In this document: piece by piece, positions 1-7,343 of the stretch
Numbering within the stretch: position 1 is the first letter of the stretch
How the letters are laid out: every line of letters begins with the position of its first letter
DNA from: Oscillospiraceae bacterium
GTDB lineage: Bacteria > Bacillota > Clostridia > Oscillospirales > Ruminococcaceae
NCBI GenBank assembly: GCA_016296485.1
Contig: JAEDJF010000029.1
Span: forward strand, 1-15,719
Length of the DNA stretch: 15,719 bases
Direction of reading: 5' to 3'
The notes under the pieces: generated by a model
What the model saw: only the letters and a program-made list of their open reading frames with translations
Told to the model about the DNA's origin: nothing
Databases searched by the model: none
Position numbers and translations under genes: made by a program

Positions 1-550
1 GTATCGCGGGAAAGGTGACGGGAAAGAGCGTCGGCTCTTTCATAGTATTGTCATAGTTATCGACGAAATCTACCGTGTCCCGGTCAATATCCCGGAAAAG
101 CTCGGCAGAAATTTTGTCGAGCTTTACCTCCGTGTACCTCGACGCGGCGCAGACCATATTTCTCGAGTACGCCTTGCCGAAGTTTCCCTTGCTGTCAACC
201 CAAGGATGGAGAAGCGCCCCGTAGCCCCTCGACATACGCACCATCGTGTCGTAAATGGCGGCGTCGCCGTGGGGGTTCAGCTTCATCGTCTGACCGACGA
301 CGTTTGCGGATTTCGTCCTTGAGGAGCCGAGAAGCCCCATTTTATACATAGTATAGAGCAGTTTGCGGTGGCTGGGCTTGAAGCCGTCAATTTCGGGAAT
401 GGCGCGGCTGACAATACTGCTCATTGCGTAGGGCATATAGTTTTTTTCGAGCACGTCCACAATGGGCTGTTCAACAACTACGCCTGCGTTTTCAAAGTTA
501 GCGGCCTGTTCAATTTTGGATTGTTGGTTTTCGTTCTTTTTCTTGGCCAT
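1..550 (-). CDS. DNA gyrase/topoisomerase IV subunit A, N-terminal part (partial)
   Basis: Type IIA topoisomerase A subunit, the DNA breakage-reunion subunit, acting on chromosomal DNA together with an ATPase B subunit. 183 residues are visible and the gene continues beyond the left edge. The start is ATG at 548-550, with an AAAGGG ribosome binding site five bases upstream. Family hallmarks seen: YAMSSIVSRAIPEIDGFKPSHRKLLY (about residues 41-66, given here as landmarks), NPHGDAAIYD (92-101), and AASRYTE with the catalytic tyrosine at residue 139 and its neighbouring Arg138. The motif wording (GFKPSHRKLLYTMYKMG) departs from canonical GyrA (DGLKPVHRR) and resembles the divergent ParC-like paralogs that I recall from Clostridia. 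The position equal to E. coli GyrA Ser83 is Ala97, while Asp87 is kept as Asp101. It lies 18 bases after rlmH and is probably the last visible gene of the murA operon. GyrA versus ParC cannot be settled without the C-terminal domain, so no symbol is given. Confidence 0.9.
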   Translation of the reverse strand, partial: MAKKKNENQQSKIEQAANFENAGVVVEQPIVDVLEKNYMPYAMSSIVSRAIPEIDGFKPSHRKLLYTMYKMGLLGSSRTKSANVVGQTMKLNPHGDAAIYDTMVRMSRGYGALLHPWVDSKGNFGKAYSRNMVCAASRYTEVKLDKISAELFRDIDRDTVDFVDNYDNTMKEPTLFPVTFPAI

Positions 551-568
551 TTTTTCCCTTTCCGGCAA

Positions 569-1054
569 TCATTTATGATATTTTCCTCCGGTGGCTATCT
601 GGAACGCGCGGTAAATCTGTTCCAGTATGAGCACCCGGGAAATCTGGTGAGTAAAAGTCATTCTTGAAAGCGAAAGCTTGAGCTTCGCGCGCTTTTTAAT
701 TTCATCGGAAAGCCCGTAGGAGCCTCCGATGATAAAGCAAAGTTCGCTGGCGCTTTCATCTGCCATCAGCGCCCCGAGGCGCTCCGAGAAGGCTTCGGAG
801 GAGAGCATCTCTCCCTCGATGCACATTGCGGCAACGACGGCGTTTTGCGGTATTTTTGCCGCGATAGCGGCGCCCTCGGCTTCAATACATTTAGCTATCT
901 CGCTTTGGGAGGGCTTTTCCGGGAGCTTATATTCCGAAAGCTCGGTGATTTTCAGCTTGCAGTAGGCGGAGAGCCGCTTTTCATATTCTGCGGCGGCATC
1001 CCGGAGATATTTCTCTTTAAGGTTTCCGACGCAGATAATGTTTATTGTACGCAT
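569..1054 (-). CDS. rlmH: 23S rRNA (pseudouridine1915-N3)-methyltransferase RlmH
   Basis: SPOUT-class methyltransferase that uses SAM to methylate N3 of pseudouridine 1915 in helix 69 of 23S rRNA on assembled ribosomes. The 161-residue length fits the family (about 155-160). Diagnostic motifs are present: FIIGGSYGL at about residues 107-115 in the SAM-binding trefoil knot, and the C-terminal block FTHQISRVLILEQIYRAF followed by GGKYHK, the most conserved part of the family. The start is ATG, with AAGGAG six bases upstream. That ribosome binding site overlaps the TAA stop of the yycJ-like gene (TAAGGAG, nine bases between the genes), which suggests translational coupling. A yycJ-type gene near rlmH is familiar from other Firmicutes, where both lie near the walRK cluster. 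Identification is secure. Confidence 0.97.
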   Translation of the reverse strand: MRTINIICVGNLKEKYLRDAAAEYEKRLSAYCKLKITELSEYKLPEKPSQSEIAKCIEAEGAAIAAKIPQNAVVAAMCIEGEMLSSEAFSERLGALMADESASELCFIIGGSYGLSDEIKKRAKLKLSLSRMTFTHQISRVLILEQIYRAFQIATGGKYHK

Positions 1055-1063
1055 TTTTTCTCC

Positions 1064-1855
1064 TTAAAGAACGATACATTCGGAAGCTTCGCTTCTCGGC
1101 GCGGCGAAAAGTAGGTAGTCGCTCCCGCGCCTCATTCCCGCCATGGAGAGCTCGGAAACGGAGGTCTCCTCCGCAAGCTCCGGCACGTTGTTCTCTTTGC
1201 TCAGATGCCCCAGGGCAATTCGCGTCGTGCCGCTCCTTATAAGTTCCGGGAGGAACGCGGCGCAGTCCGTGTTGGAAAGATGCCCGGTAGTTCCGGCAAT
1301 CCTGCGTTTAAGGTTGTACGGATACGGTCCGAGCTGGAGCATCATCTGGTCGTAATTCGATTCGATGAGGACAGCGTCGCTGCCGATTAAATTGACCTGC
1401 GCCTCGTCGGTGAGGTAACCCGTGTCGGTACAGACGGAAATTTTATGCTCGTCCGGCGTTGAAACGGAAAAACCGAGGCTCCCGACGCTGTCGTGGGAGG
1501 TTTTGAACGGCTTTACCATCATTCCGCCGATAAGCTCTCCGTGCTCATCAATTTCGTTGAGCACGGCGCCGAGCGGAACCGCTCCGCAGCCCGCGAGATA
1601 CTTGAGCACGGGCGCCGAAGCGTAAAGGGGAATGTTGTAGCGGCTCAAAAAAACCGCAAGCCCTTTGATGTGGTCGCTGTGCTCGTGAGTGATAAGAATT
1701 CCGGCAAGCTTTGCCGGGTCAATTTCCCGCGCTTTGAGCGCGGAAACGACACTTTTGCAGCTTATTCCGCAGTCAACCAAAATCCCCTGTCCGGAAGCGC
1801 CTATGTAGCAGGAGTTTCCCGCGCTTGAGCTTGCAAGAGTAAAAAACTTTGCCAA
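1064..1855 (-). CDS. yycJ: MBL-fold metallohydrolase, YycJ/WalJ-like
   Basis: Metallo-beta-lactamase-fold protein of 263 residues, cytosolic (no signal peptide). The metal-binding motif THEHSDH lies at residues 56-62 (H57, H59, D61, H62). Further expected ligands or landmarks are CTDTG (D144), LIESNYD (164-169) and GHLSN (191-195). The opening FTLASSSAGNSCYIG and the overall order match the YycJ/WalJ family of Firmicutes, proposed nucleases that sit with the WalRK cell-wall signalling genes. Exact substrate is not known from sequence. The start is TTG at 1853-1855, preceded by GGAGG with eight bases of spacing; I saw no better ATG. It follows murA by 66 bases with no terminator and precedes rlmH by nine bases, so it is probably an internal gene of the murA-yycJ-rlmH operon. 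Confidence 0.88.
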   Translation of the reverse strand: MAKFFTLASSSAGNSCYIGASGQGILVDCGISCKSVVSALKAREIDPAKLAGILITHEHSDHIKGLAVFLSRYNIPLYASAPVLKYLAGCGAVPLGAVLNEIDEHGELIGGMMVKPFKTSHDSVGSLGFSVSTPDEHKISVCTDTGYLTDEAQVNLIGSDAVLIESNYDQMMLQLGPYPYNLKRRIAGTTGHLSNTDCAAFLPELIRSGTTRIALGHLSKENNVPELAEETSVSELSMAGMRRGSDYLLFAAPRSEASECIVL

Positions 1856-1921
1856 AAGGAGTACCTCCGAAATATAGTAATGGGCGAAGCTGTGAAAAAT
1901 AAACCGCTTCGGCGAAATTTT

Positions 1922-3211
1922 TTAAACTCCGGAATAGGCGGAAGCGCTTTCCGGGACGGTAACGCGGTCAATGTCGGCGCCGAGCCCGCGAAGCTTGTCG
2001 ACGAGGTTCGTGTAGCCGCGCTCAATGTGGTGGATTTCCTCAATTTCGGTGGTGCCGTTTGCGGCGAGTCCCGCAATTACCATTGCCGCGCCGGCGCGAA
2101 GGTCCGCCGCCCGGACGCAGGCACCGGTGAGGTTTTTAACGCCCTGCACTACGGCGACCTTGCCGTCAACGGAAATGGAAGCGCCCATTCGGCAAAGCTC
2201 GGATATGTACTTGAATCTGTTGTCCCAGACGCCCTCCGTGACAATGCTGGTGCCGCTTGCAAGGGCAAGGAGAGTTGTCATCTGGGGCTGCATATCGGTG
2301 GGGAAGCCCGGGTAGGGCATGGTCTTGACGTTTACGTGTTCGAAATGGTCAACCTCGCCGGAAACGCGAACCGCATCGTCGTATTCAATAACGGAAGCGC
2401 CGGTCTTGACGAGCTTTTCGGTAATGGCTTCAAGGTGCTTCGGAATGACTCCGCGAATGAGCACGTTGCCCTTTGTCGCGGCGGCGGCGACCATATAGGT
2501 GCCTGCTTCAATCTGGTCGGGAATTATCGAGTAGTTTGCGCCGTGGAGCTTTTCCACGCCGTGAATTTTGATGACGTCGGTGCCCGCACCCCGGATGTCC
2601 GCGCCGAGGGAGTTGAGGAAGTTCGCAAGGTCAACGATATGGGGCTCCTTTGCGACGTTTTCAAGAATGGTGAGACCCTTCGCCCGAACGGCGGCAAGCA
2701 TCACGTTGATGGTTGCGCCGACGGAAACGACGTCAAAATAAATATGGCTTCCTATGAGCTGCTCGGAGTTTATGGATACGGAGCCGTGACCGATGTTTAC
2801 GGAAGCGCCGAGAGCTTCAAAGCCCTTTATGTGCTGGTCGATGGGGCGTACGCCGAAATCGCAGCCTCCGGGAAGCGGTACGTTGGCTTCGCCGCTCCTT
2901 CCGAGAAGAGCGCCGAGGAAGTAATAGGACGCCCGAAGCTGTCTTGCAAGGTCCTCCGGGACCTTGTGAGAGGTAATATCGCTGGTGTCGATGAAAACGG
3001 AGGTGCGGCTTACGACTCTGACCGTCGCACCCATAAGGGAAAGCATATCATAAAGAGTATAGACATCGCTTATGTCCGGAATGTTTTCAAGAAGACAGGG
3101 TCCGCCGGCAAGAATGGTAGCGGGAATAATGGCAACCGCCGCGTTTTTAGCGCCGCTTACCTGAACTTCACCATGGAGAGGCTTTCCGCCTTTGATAACG
3201 AATTTATCCAA
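1922..3211 (-). CDS. murA: UDP-N-acetylglucosamine 1-carboxyvinyltransferase MurA
   Basis: Catalyses the first committed step of peptidoglycan synthesis in the cytosol, moving enolpyruvate from phosphoenolpyruvate to UDP-GlcNAc. The length of 429 residues is typical. Seen: VSGAKNAA (residues 18-25, with the K22-N23 pair that contacts PEP), the active-site loop PGGCDFGVRPIDQH with catalytic Cys117 (E. coli Cys115), and PYPGFPTDMQPQ carrying the aspartate equivalent to E. coli Asp305. Because the cysteine is kept rather than replaced by aspartate, the enzyme should bind fosfomycin covalently. The start is TTG at 3209-3211, with AAGGAG eight bases upstream. It is the first gene after a good promoter (3251-3279). 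Many Firmicutes have two paralogs (MurA/MurZ, or MurAA/MurAB); which one this is cannot be said from the window. Confidence 0.96.
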   Translation of the reverse strand: MDKFVIKGGKPLHGEVQVSGAKNAAVAIIPATILAGGPCLLENIPDISDVYTLYDMLSLMGATVRVVSRTSVFIDTSDITSHKVPEDLARQLRASYYFLGALLGRSGEANVPLPGGCDFGVRPIDQHIKGFEALGASVNIGHGSVSINSEQLIGSHIYFDVVSVGATINVMLAAVRAKGLTILENVAKEPHIVDLANFLNSLGADIRGAGTDVIKIHGVEKLHGANYSIIPDQIEAGTYMVAAAATKGNVLIRGVIPKHLEAITEKLVKTGASVIEYDDAVRVSGEVDHFEHVNVKTMPYPGFPTDMQPQMTTLLALASGTSIVTEGVWDNRFKYISELCRMGASISVDGKVAVVQGVKNLTGACVRAADLRAGAAMVIAGLAANGTTEIEEIHHIERGYTNLVDKLRGLGADIDRVTVPESASAYSGV

Positions 3212-3250
3212 TATTCTATCTCCTTAAACGAATTGATTACAGTTACAATT

Positions 3251-3279
3251 ATTATAGCATACAAAACAAAAAATGAAAA
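3251..3279 (-). promoter_or_regulatory. Promoter of the murA operon
   Basis: On the minus strand a TATAAT box (3251-3256) is preceded by TGC, giving an extended -10 (TGCTATAAT). A weak TTTTCA -35 (3274-3279) stands 17 bases upstream. It lies about 40 bases before the murA start and after the terminator of the peptidase gene. Two further overlapping TATAAT matches at 3287-3297 have no convincing -35. Confidence 0.75.
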
Positions 3280-3327
3280 GAGTTTTATTATATTATACTG
3301 TGATATAACGAAAAATAATGCGGAAAG

Positions 3328-3360
3328 AAAAAAGCTCCTCAATTAAAAGAGGAGCTTTTA
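3328..3360 (-). terminator. Intrinsic terminator of the M23 peptidase gene
   Basis: An 11-bp perfect stem (AAAAGCTCCTC at 3330-3340 with its complement at 3349-3359) has an 8-base loop. On the minus strand it is followed by a T-rich tract, and it begins three bases after the TAG stop of the peptidase gene. The A-rich flank on the other side could allow bidirectional action, but no plus-strand gene ends here. Confidence 0.88.
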
Positions 3361-3362
3361 AA

Positions 3363-5084
3363 CTATTTGGAGACGAAGTTTTTGGGGTTGACGTACTGTC
3401 CGTTGACACGGACCTCGAAATGAAGGTGAGTTCCGGTTGAGTTACCCGTCGAGCCCATGGCGGCGATGATGTCGCCCTGGTTTACGTACTGTCCGACGGT
3501 GACGTAAAGGTTGCTGCAGTGTGCGTACAGCGTCTGGATTCCGTCGCCGTGGTTGATGATTATGTGGTATCCGTATCCGGAAGTGCTCCATTTAACGGTA
3601 ACGACCGTGCCCGCCGCCGCGGCGTAGATATTTGAGCCGTATCCGCAGCCCGCAATATCCATTCCGGTGTGTCCGGGGTAGCCCCAGATTCCGCAGCTCA
3701 CATATCCGCCGATGGTGGGCCAGATGAAGCCGCTCTTTGTTCCGCTGCTGTTGCCGACGGAGTAAATAACGCTCTTCGTTCCGACGGTGACTTCGCGCGG
3801 GACCGGCTCGGTAATGACCTCTGTCGCGAGCACCTGGCGGCTTACGGCGACGCCGTCCTCATAGGTTACAAGAGCGGTAACCTTCTGTTCTCCGGGTACG
3901 CCAGCCTTGGTGACCTTTGAATACGTGGTGTAATACTTGTCGCTGTAAGTATAGTTCGTGCCGTAAGGAATTTCCTCGTTATAAACCTCGCGCTTGGTGT
4001 TCGTGACGGTGAGATAGGAAACGGAGCGCGAAACGACGAGCTGTTCGCCGACGTGAATATCGCCCTTTTCGATTCCCGGGTTCATGGCGCAAAGCTCTTT
4101 GTAGCTGATGTCGAAATAATCGGCAATAGCGAGGGGAGCGTCGCCGGCCTCAACCGTGTAGTATTTTTCGCCTTCAATTTCCGTGTTGAGGAGGTTTTTG
4201 AATTCGGAAATCGCCATTATTGAGGAAGTGGGGTAAACGCCGTCAACAAGCGAAACTTTTTGCTTAAACTGGAGCTTTGACTCCTTGTCGCCCTCTTCTC
4301 TATACTGTTCGCGGTACTCGTCGAGAAGGGCAAGAAGATTGTCGGATTCGTCCGTTGAGCCGACGAATTCGTCGTCAATATAAAGACCGTAGCCCTCATA
4401 GACGTTGGTACCGGAGCTTCCGAGAATGATGTTCGCAAGGTCGTCCGGGTCGGTGAACTCAAGGCTGTTTACAGGAACAATCGAATACTTCGGAACAATG
4501 TTTCCAAGGTCCGGAACCTCCGTGGAGGTACGGCTGCGGATTATCTGTTCCGCTTCGTTGTAAACGCTTTCGTCCTCGATATAGGCAAGAGTTTTTCCGT
4601 TTGACTGGAACGCAAGTCCGTATTCAAGAGTTGAGAAATACTGAATCGTTACCACAAGGAACACCGCCGCAAGAACAGGAGCGACGTAGTTAAATACGGT
4701 GCAGAAGATTTTGACCGCGAAAACGAACCAGCAGCTTATCAGCGTTTTAAAAGCGGCGAAGTTCTCCGAGGAGCTGTGCTCGCTTCTGTTTTTGAGTATT
4801 TCAAGAGAAGCGTCCGCTTTTTTTCTATATGACAAAAGAGCGTGATACTTGCCGATAAAAAAGTTTTTTGCGGAAGTCTGGATATGCGTTTTGGCATGCA
4901 GAAAATATTTGCTGATATAAGCTTTAAAATGCTTAATTTCGTTTACGACAAAATGGTAGCTTCCCCGCATCTGGCGGATGAAGCGTATTCCCGTGATGTA
5001 AAAGAACTCATAAATACGGAGATACAGGTACTCGAAAAGAGAGTCGAAACTGGCTTTTTCTTTTTCAGCAGTTTTAACTGTCAA
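3363..5084 (-). CDS. Membrane-anchored M23 peptidase with LysM and G5 domains
   Basis: Probable peptidoglycan endopeptidase at the cell surface. From the TTG start the protein has 573 residues: a basic, aromatic-rich N-terminal stretch of about 115 residues; one hydrophobic segment (about 117-151); an unassigned region with acidic helices; LysM (about 308-352, beginning YYTVEAGDAPLAIADYF); a G5-like domain (about 356-437); and C-terminal M23/LytM (about 455-573). The zinc and catalytic set is complete: HTGMD (H472, D476), LYAH (H522) and HLHF (H553, H555). LysM and G5 bind wall glycans; M23 cuts peptide cross-links. An alternative GTG start at 5096 adds four residues, but the 6-base match GAGGTG (5094-5099) stands nine bases before TTG at 5082-5084 and would overlap the GTG, so I prefer TTG. 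The gene is monocistronic with its own promoter and terminator. The long N-terminal part before the membrane segment is unusual. Confidence 0.92.
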   Translation of the reverse strand: MTVKTAEKEKASFDSLFEYLYLRIYEFFYITGIRFIRQMRGSYHFVVNEIKHFKAYISKYFLHAKTHIQTSAKNFFIGKYHALLSYRKKADASLEILKNRSEHSSSENFAAFKTLISCWFVFAVKIFCTVFNYVAPVLAAVFLVVTIQYFSTLEYGLAFQSNGKTLAYIEDESVYNEAEQIIRSRTSTEVPDLGNIVPKYSIVPVNSLEFTDPDDLANIILGSSGTNVYEGYGLYIDDEFVGSTDESDNLLALLDEYREQYREEGDKESKLQFKQKVSLVDGVYPTSSIMAISEFKNLLNTEIEGEKYYTVEAGDAPLAIADYFDISYKELCAMNPGIEKGDIHVGEQLVVSRSVSYLTVTNTKREVYNEEIPYGTNYTYSDKYYTTYSKVTKAGVPGEQKVTALVTYEDGVAVSRQVLATEVITEPVPREVTVGTKSVIYSVGNSSGTKSGFIWPTIGGYVSCGIWGYPGHTGMDIAGCGYGSNIYAAAAGTVVTVKWSTSGYGYHIIINHGDGIQTLYAHCSNLYVTVGQYVNQGDIIAAMGSTGNSTGTHLHFEVRVNGQYVNPKNFVSK

Positions 5085-5122
5085 TAAGCAATGCACCTCG
5101 CTTTTTTTGAAATTCGTGTTAT

Positions 5123-5151
5123 ATTATATCGGAAAACACAGATTAAATCAA
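5123..5151 (-). promoter_or_regulatory. Promoter of the M23 peptidase gene
   Basis: Minus-strand TTGATT (5146-5151) and a perfect TATAAT (5123-5128) are separated by exactly 17 bases, about 40 bases before the start codon. Directly upstream (5151-5170) is a short inverted repeat, AGCAAA/TTTGCT with an 8-base spacer, overlapping the edge of the -35. It could be an operator or chance in AT-rich DNA. Confidence 0.8.
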
Positions 5152-5229
5152 GCAAATTCACAATTTTGCTATTAATTAAGGAATAAAAAGACTATTTTAT
5201 GGAAGGAACCCAAAGCCTCTTAAACGAAG

Positions 5230-5257
5230 AAAAAGCCCGCAGCAATGCGGGCTTTTT
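5230..5257 (-). terminator. Intrinsic terminator of the nucleoside transporter operon
   Basis: An 11-bp perfect stem (AAAAAGCCCGC at 5230-5240, complement at 5247-5257) with loop AGCAAT, eight bases after the stop of the second permease gene. T-runs flank it on both strands, so it could act in either direction; the only gene ending here is on the minus strand. Confidence 0.9.
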
Positions 5258-5265
5258 GTGTTTTA

Positions 5266-6249
5266 TCATCTTTCCTCCCGGAAGTAGGCAAGCCCGAGAG
5301 AGGAGGGGGGAAGGTTGTTTTTCTTTTTGCGGAATATGATGGCAATAAGAACAACAACCGTCGCGATATAGGGAAAGATTTCGTATATAGCAGCCGGAAT
5401 AAACGAAAGGGGATAGTAGTAGCGTATTACCGTGAGCGCGCCGACAATAAGGGAGCAGAGAACGGCTTTGCCGGGGCTCCAGGTGCAGAAAATTACGATT
5501 GCTACGGCGAGCCAGCCGTAGCCGCTGATGCTGTTATAGACCCAGACGCCGCCGGTTCCGTTGGCGGAGTTCATTACGATATAAAGCCCGCCGAGACCGC
5601 AGATTCCGCCGCCGATACAGGTAGCAAGATATTTGTAGAGAGTGACGTTGATGCCTGCGGCGTCCGCCGTTGCGGGGTTTTCGCCCACCGCCCGGAGGTT
5701 GAGACCGGCTTTCGTCTTAAAGAGGAAATAGGCAAGGATAACCGTGCAGGCGGCGGCAAGGTACACAAGGAAGTTGTAGGAGAAAAGGAGCTTTCCTACA
5801 ACCGGAAGATCCTCCAGATAGGGGATACCGTCGTTGAATGCCGCCTTGGTGACAGCGCCGACGGAAACGTATCCGCCTGCGGCGTTTCCCATAACTTCGC
5901 CGAAGAAGTTGCCGAAGCCGGTGCCGAAGGTGGTGAGAGCAAGACCGGTGACGTTCTGGTTCGCTCGGAAAGTGATGGTGAGAACGCTGTAAATCAGCGC
6001 GCCGAAGGCCGCGCAAAGGAAGGCGCAGACAAGACCGATAACGATTGAAACTATTGCGTTGGGCTCGCCGACGGCTTTTTCATAGTAGTAGGTTCCGGCA
6101 AGTCCCGCTACGCCGCCCATAAACATCATACCTTCAACACCGAGGTTGAGGTTGCCGGATTTTTCGGTGAGAATTTCGCCGAGAGCGCCGAAAAGCAAAG
6201 GAGTTGCGGCAAGAACGGCCGCGAAAGCGAAGCTTAAAAACGTGCTCAT
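5266..6249 (-). CDS. nupQ: Nucleoside ABC transporter permease, NupQ-like
   Basis: Integral membrane permease of 327 residues in the BPD_transp_2 (LivH/RbsC-type) fold, forming the import channel with the neighbouring NupP-like permease. It is rich in hydrophobic segments across its length (about 8-10 membrane spans by eye). Family landmarks: GEILTEKSGNLNLGVEGMM near residues 25-43 and GLNLRAVGENPATADAAGI in the cytoplasmic coupling region that contacts the ATPase. The order of BMP lipoprotein, fused ATPase and two dissimilar permeases is that of nucleoside importers such as B. subtilis NupNOPQ and streptococcal systems. The ATG start overlaps the TGA stop of the preceding gene (ATGA) and has a strong AAGGAGGTGG site, so translation is coupled. 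The nucleoside substrate is inferred from family and context. Confidence 0.88.
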   Translation of the reverse strand: MSTFLSFAFAAVLAATPLLFGALGEILTEKSGNLNLGVEGMMFMGGVAGLAGTYYYEKAVGEPNAIVSIVIGLVCAFLCAAFGALIYSVLTITFRANQNVTGLALTTFGTGFGNFFGEVMGNAAGGYVSVGAVTKAAFNDGIPYLEDLPVVGKLLFSYNFLVYLAAACTVILAYFLFKTKAGLNLRAVGENPATADAAGINVTLYKYLATCIGGGICGLGGLYIVMNSANGTGGVWVYNSISGYGWLAVAIVIFCTWSPGKAVLCSLIVGALTVIRYYYPLSFIPAAIYEIFPYIATVVVLIAIIFRKKKNNLPPSSLGLAYFREER

Positions 6250-7343
6250 TTTGCCACCTCCTTATTTTTGCTGCGGAACACAAGACGGTAGTTGATAAAG
6301 AATTCGCTGGCGAGCATGCTCAAAAGAATAAGCCCGGTGAGTACGTCGGAAGCGGAAGCGGGAATGCCGAAATCCGTCTGAATAGTGTTGGCGCCCTTTT
6401 TAAGCACAGCAAGGAAAACGGATATGAACACCATAACGAATGGGTTGAGTTTCGCGAGCCACGCAACGACAATGGCGGTAAAGCCGTAGCCGTTTGCGAC
6501 ACCGTCGCTGAGGGTGTAGTTAGAGCCGGAAACTATCATACAGCCGACGGTTCCCGCGATTGCTCCGGAAAGGAACATTGTGCGCATAATTATCTTTTTG
6601 ACGTTCATTCCGGAATACCTTGCGGTTGAAATGCTTTCGCCGACGACGGCGATTTCGTACCCGTGCTTCGTTTTCGTCATATATATGTAAATTACGAATA
6701 CAAGTACGAGCACCATTATCCAGCCGATGTGAACCCCGAATACGTCGGGAAGACGGGCTTCCGGCTTAAACATTGCGATTTTCGGGAACATCTGTCCCTG
6801 CTCCATCCAGGGACCGAGACGGAGATATTTTACGCAGCCGATGGCGATATAGTTGAGCATAAGGGTGAAAAGAGTTTCGTTGGTTCCCCATTTTGCTTTG
6901 AAAAAAGCGGGGATAAGTCCCCAGAAACCGCCTATGATTGCTGCGGAAACGAACATCACAACGATGAGCACCGGGCGGGGAAGGTTCTGGTACTGATAAA
7001 GCGCAAAATAGGTAGCGGCGATGGCGCCGACGGTAATCTGTCCCTCCGCGCCGCAGTTCCAGAACTTCATTTTGAAAGCCGGCGCTATGGCAAGGGCGGC
7101 GCCGAGAAGGGGAACGGCGATTTTCGCCGTGGCGGTAAGGGATATTTTCCCTATGAGCGAGCCTTTTACCATATCCGCGTAGACTGCGAAGGGGTTGTGC
7201 CCGAGAACGAGAATGAGAAGTCCGCCGATGAAAAGAGCCATAATGATGGAGGAGAATTTAACAAGGGCGGCTTTTTTCTTGGTGAGCTCCGGGCGCTTCG
7301 CGATACGGACAAGAGGCTCTTTTTTAATGCCTTCCGCGCTCAT
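6246..7343 (-). CDS. nupP: Nucleoside ABC transporter permease, NupP-like
   Basis: Second permease, 365 residues, with a basic N-terminal tail of about 28 residues ahead of the first membrane segment, as is usual for the NupP/YufP type. Landmarks: FWNCGAEGQITVGAIAA (about residues 93-109, family FNIGAEGQ), TNETLFTLMLNYIA (about 153-166) and KHGYEIAVVGESISTARYSGM, the cytoplasmic loop that couples to the ATPase. The ATG start overlaps the stop of the ATPase gene by four bases (ATGA), with AAAGGAGG upstream, and its own stop overlaps the next start in the same way. The three transporter genes therefore form a tightly coupled translational unit. Role: half of the inner-membrane translocation path for purine nucleosides, inferred. 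Confidence 0.88.
   Translation of the reverse strand: MSAEGIKKEPLVRIAKRPELTKKKAALVKFSSIIMALFIGGLLILVLGHNPFAVYADMVKGSLIGKISLTATAKIAVPLLGAALAIAPAFKMKFWNCGAEGQITVGAIAATYFALYQYQNLPRPVLIVVMFVSAAIIGGFWGLIPAFFKAKWGTNETLFTLMLNYIAIGCVKYLRLGPWMEQGQMFPKIAMFKPEARLPDVFGVHIGWIMVLVLVFVIYIYMTKTKHGYEIAVVGESISTARYSGMNVKKIIMRTMFLSGAIAGTVGCMIVSGSNYTLSDGVANGYGFTAIVVAWLAKLNPFVMVFISVFLAVLKKGANTIQTDFGIPASASDVLTGLILLSMLASEFFINYRLVFRSKNKEVAK

Noticed and set aside
1856..1921. Possible attenuator hairpin between murA and yycJ
   Set aside because: CGAAGC and GCTTCG can pair over a 15-base loop, but the stem is only six bases and no T-run follows, so it does not look like a terminator.
1880..3346. Long plus-strand open frame (488 codons) opposite murA
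   Set aside because: It is the antisense of a clear murA gene, has no ribosome binding site and no family resemblance. Codon bias against TTA, CTA and TCA on the coding strand leaves the opposite strand short of stops.
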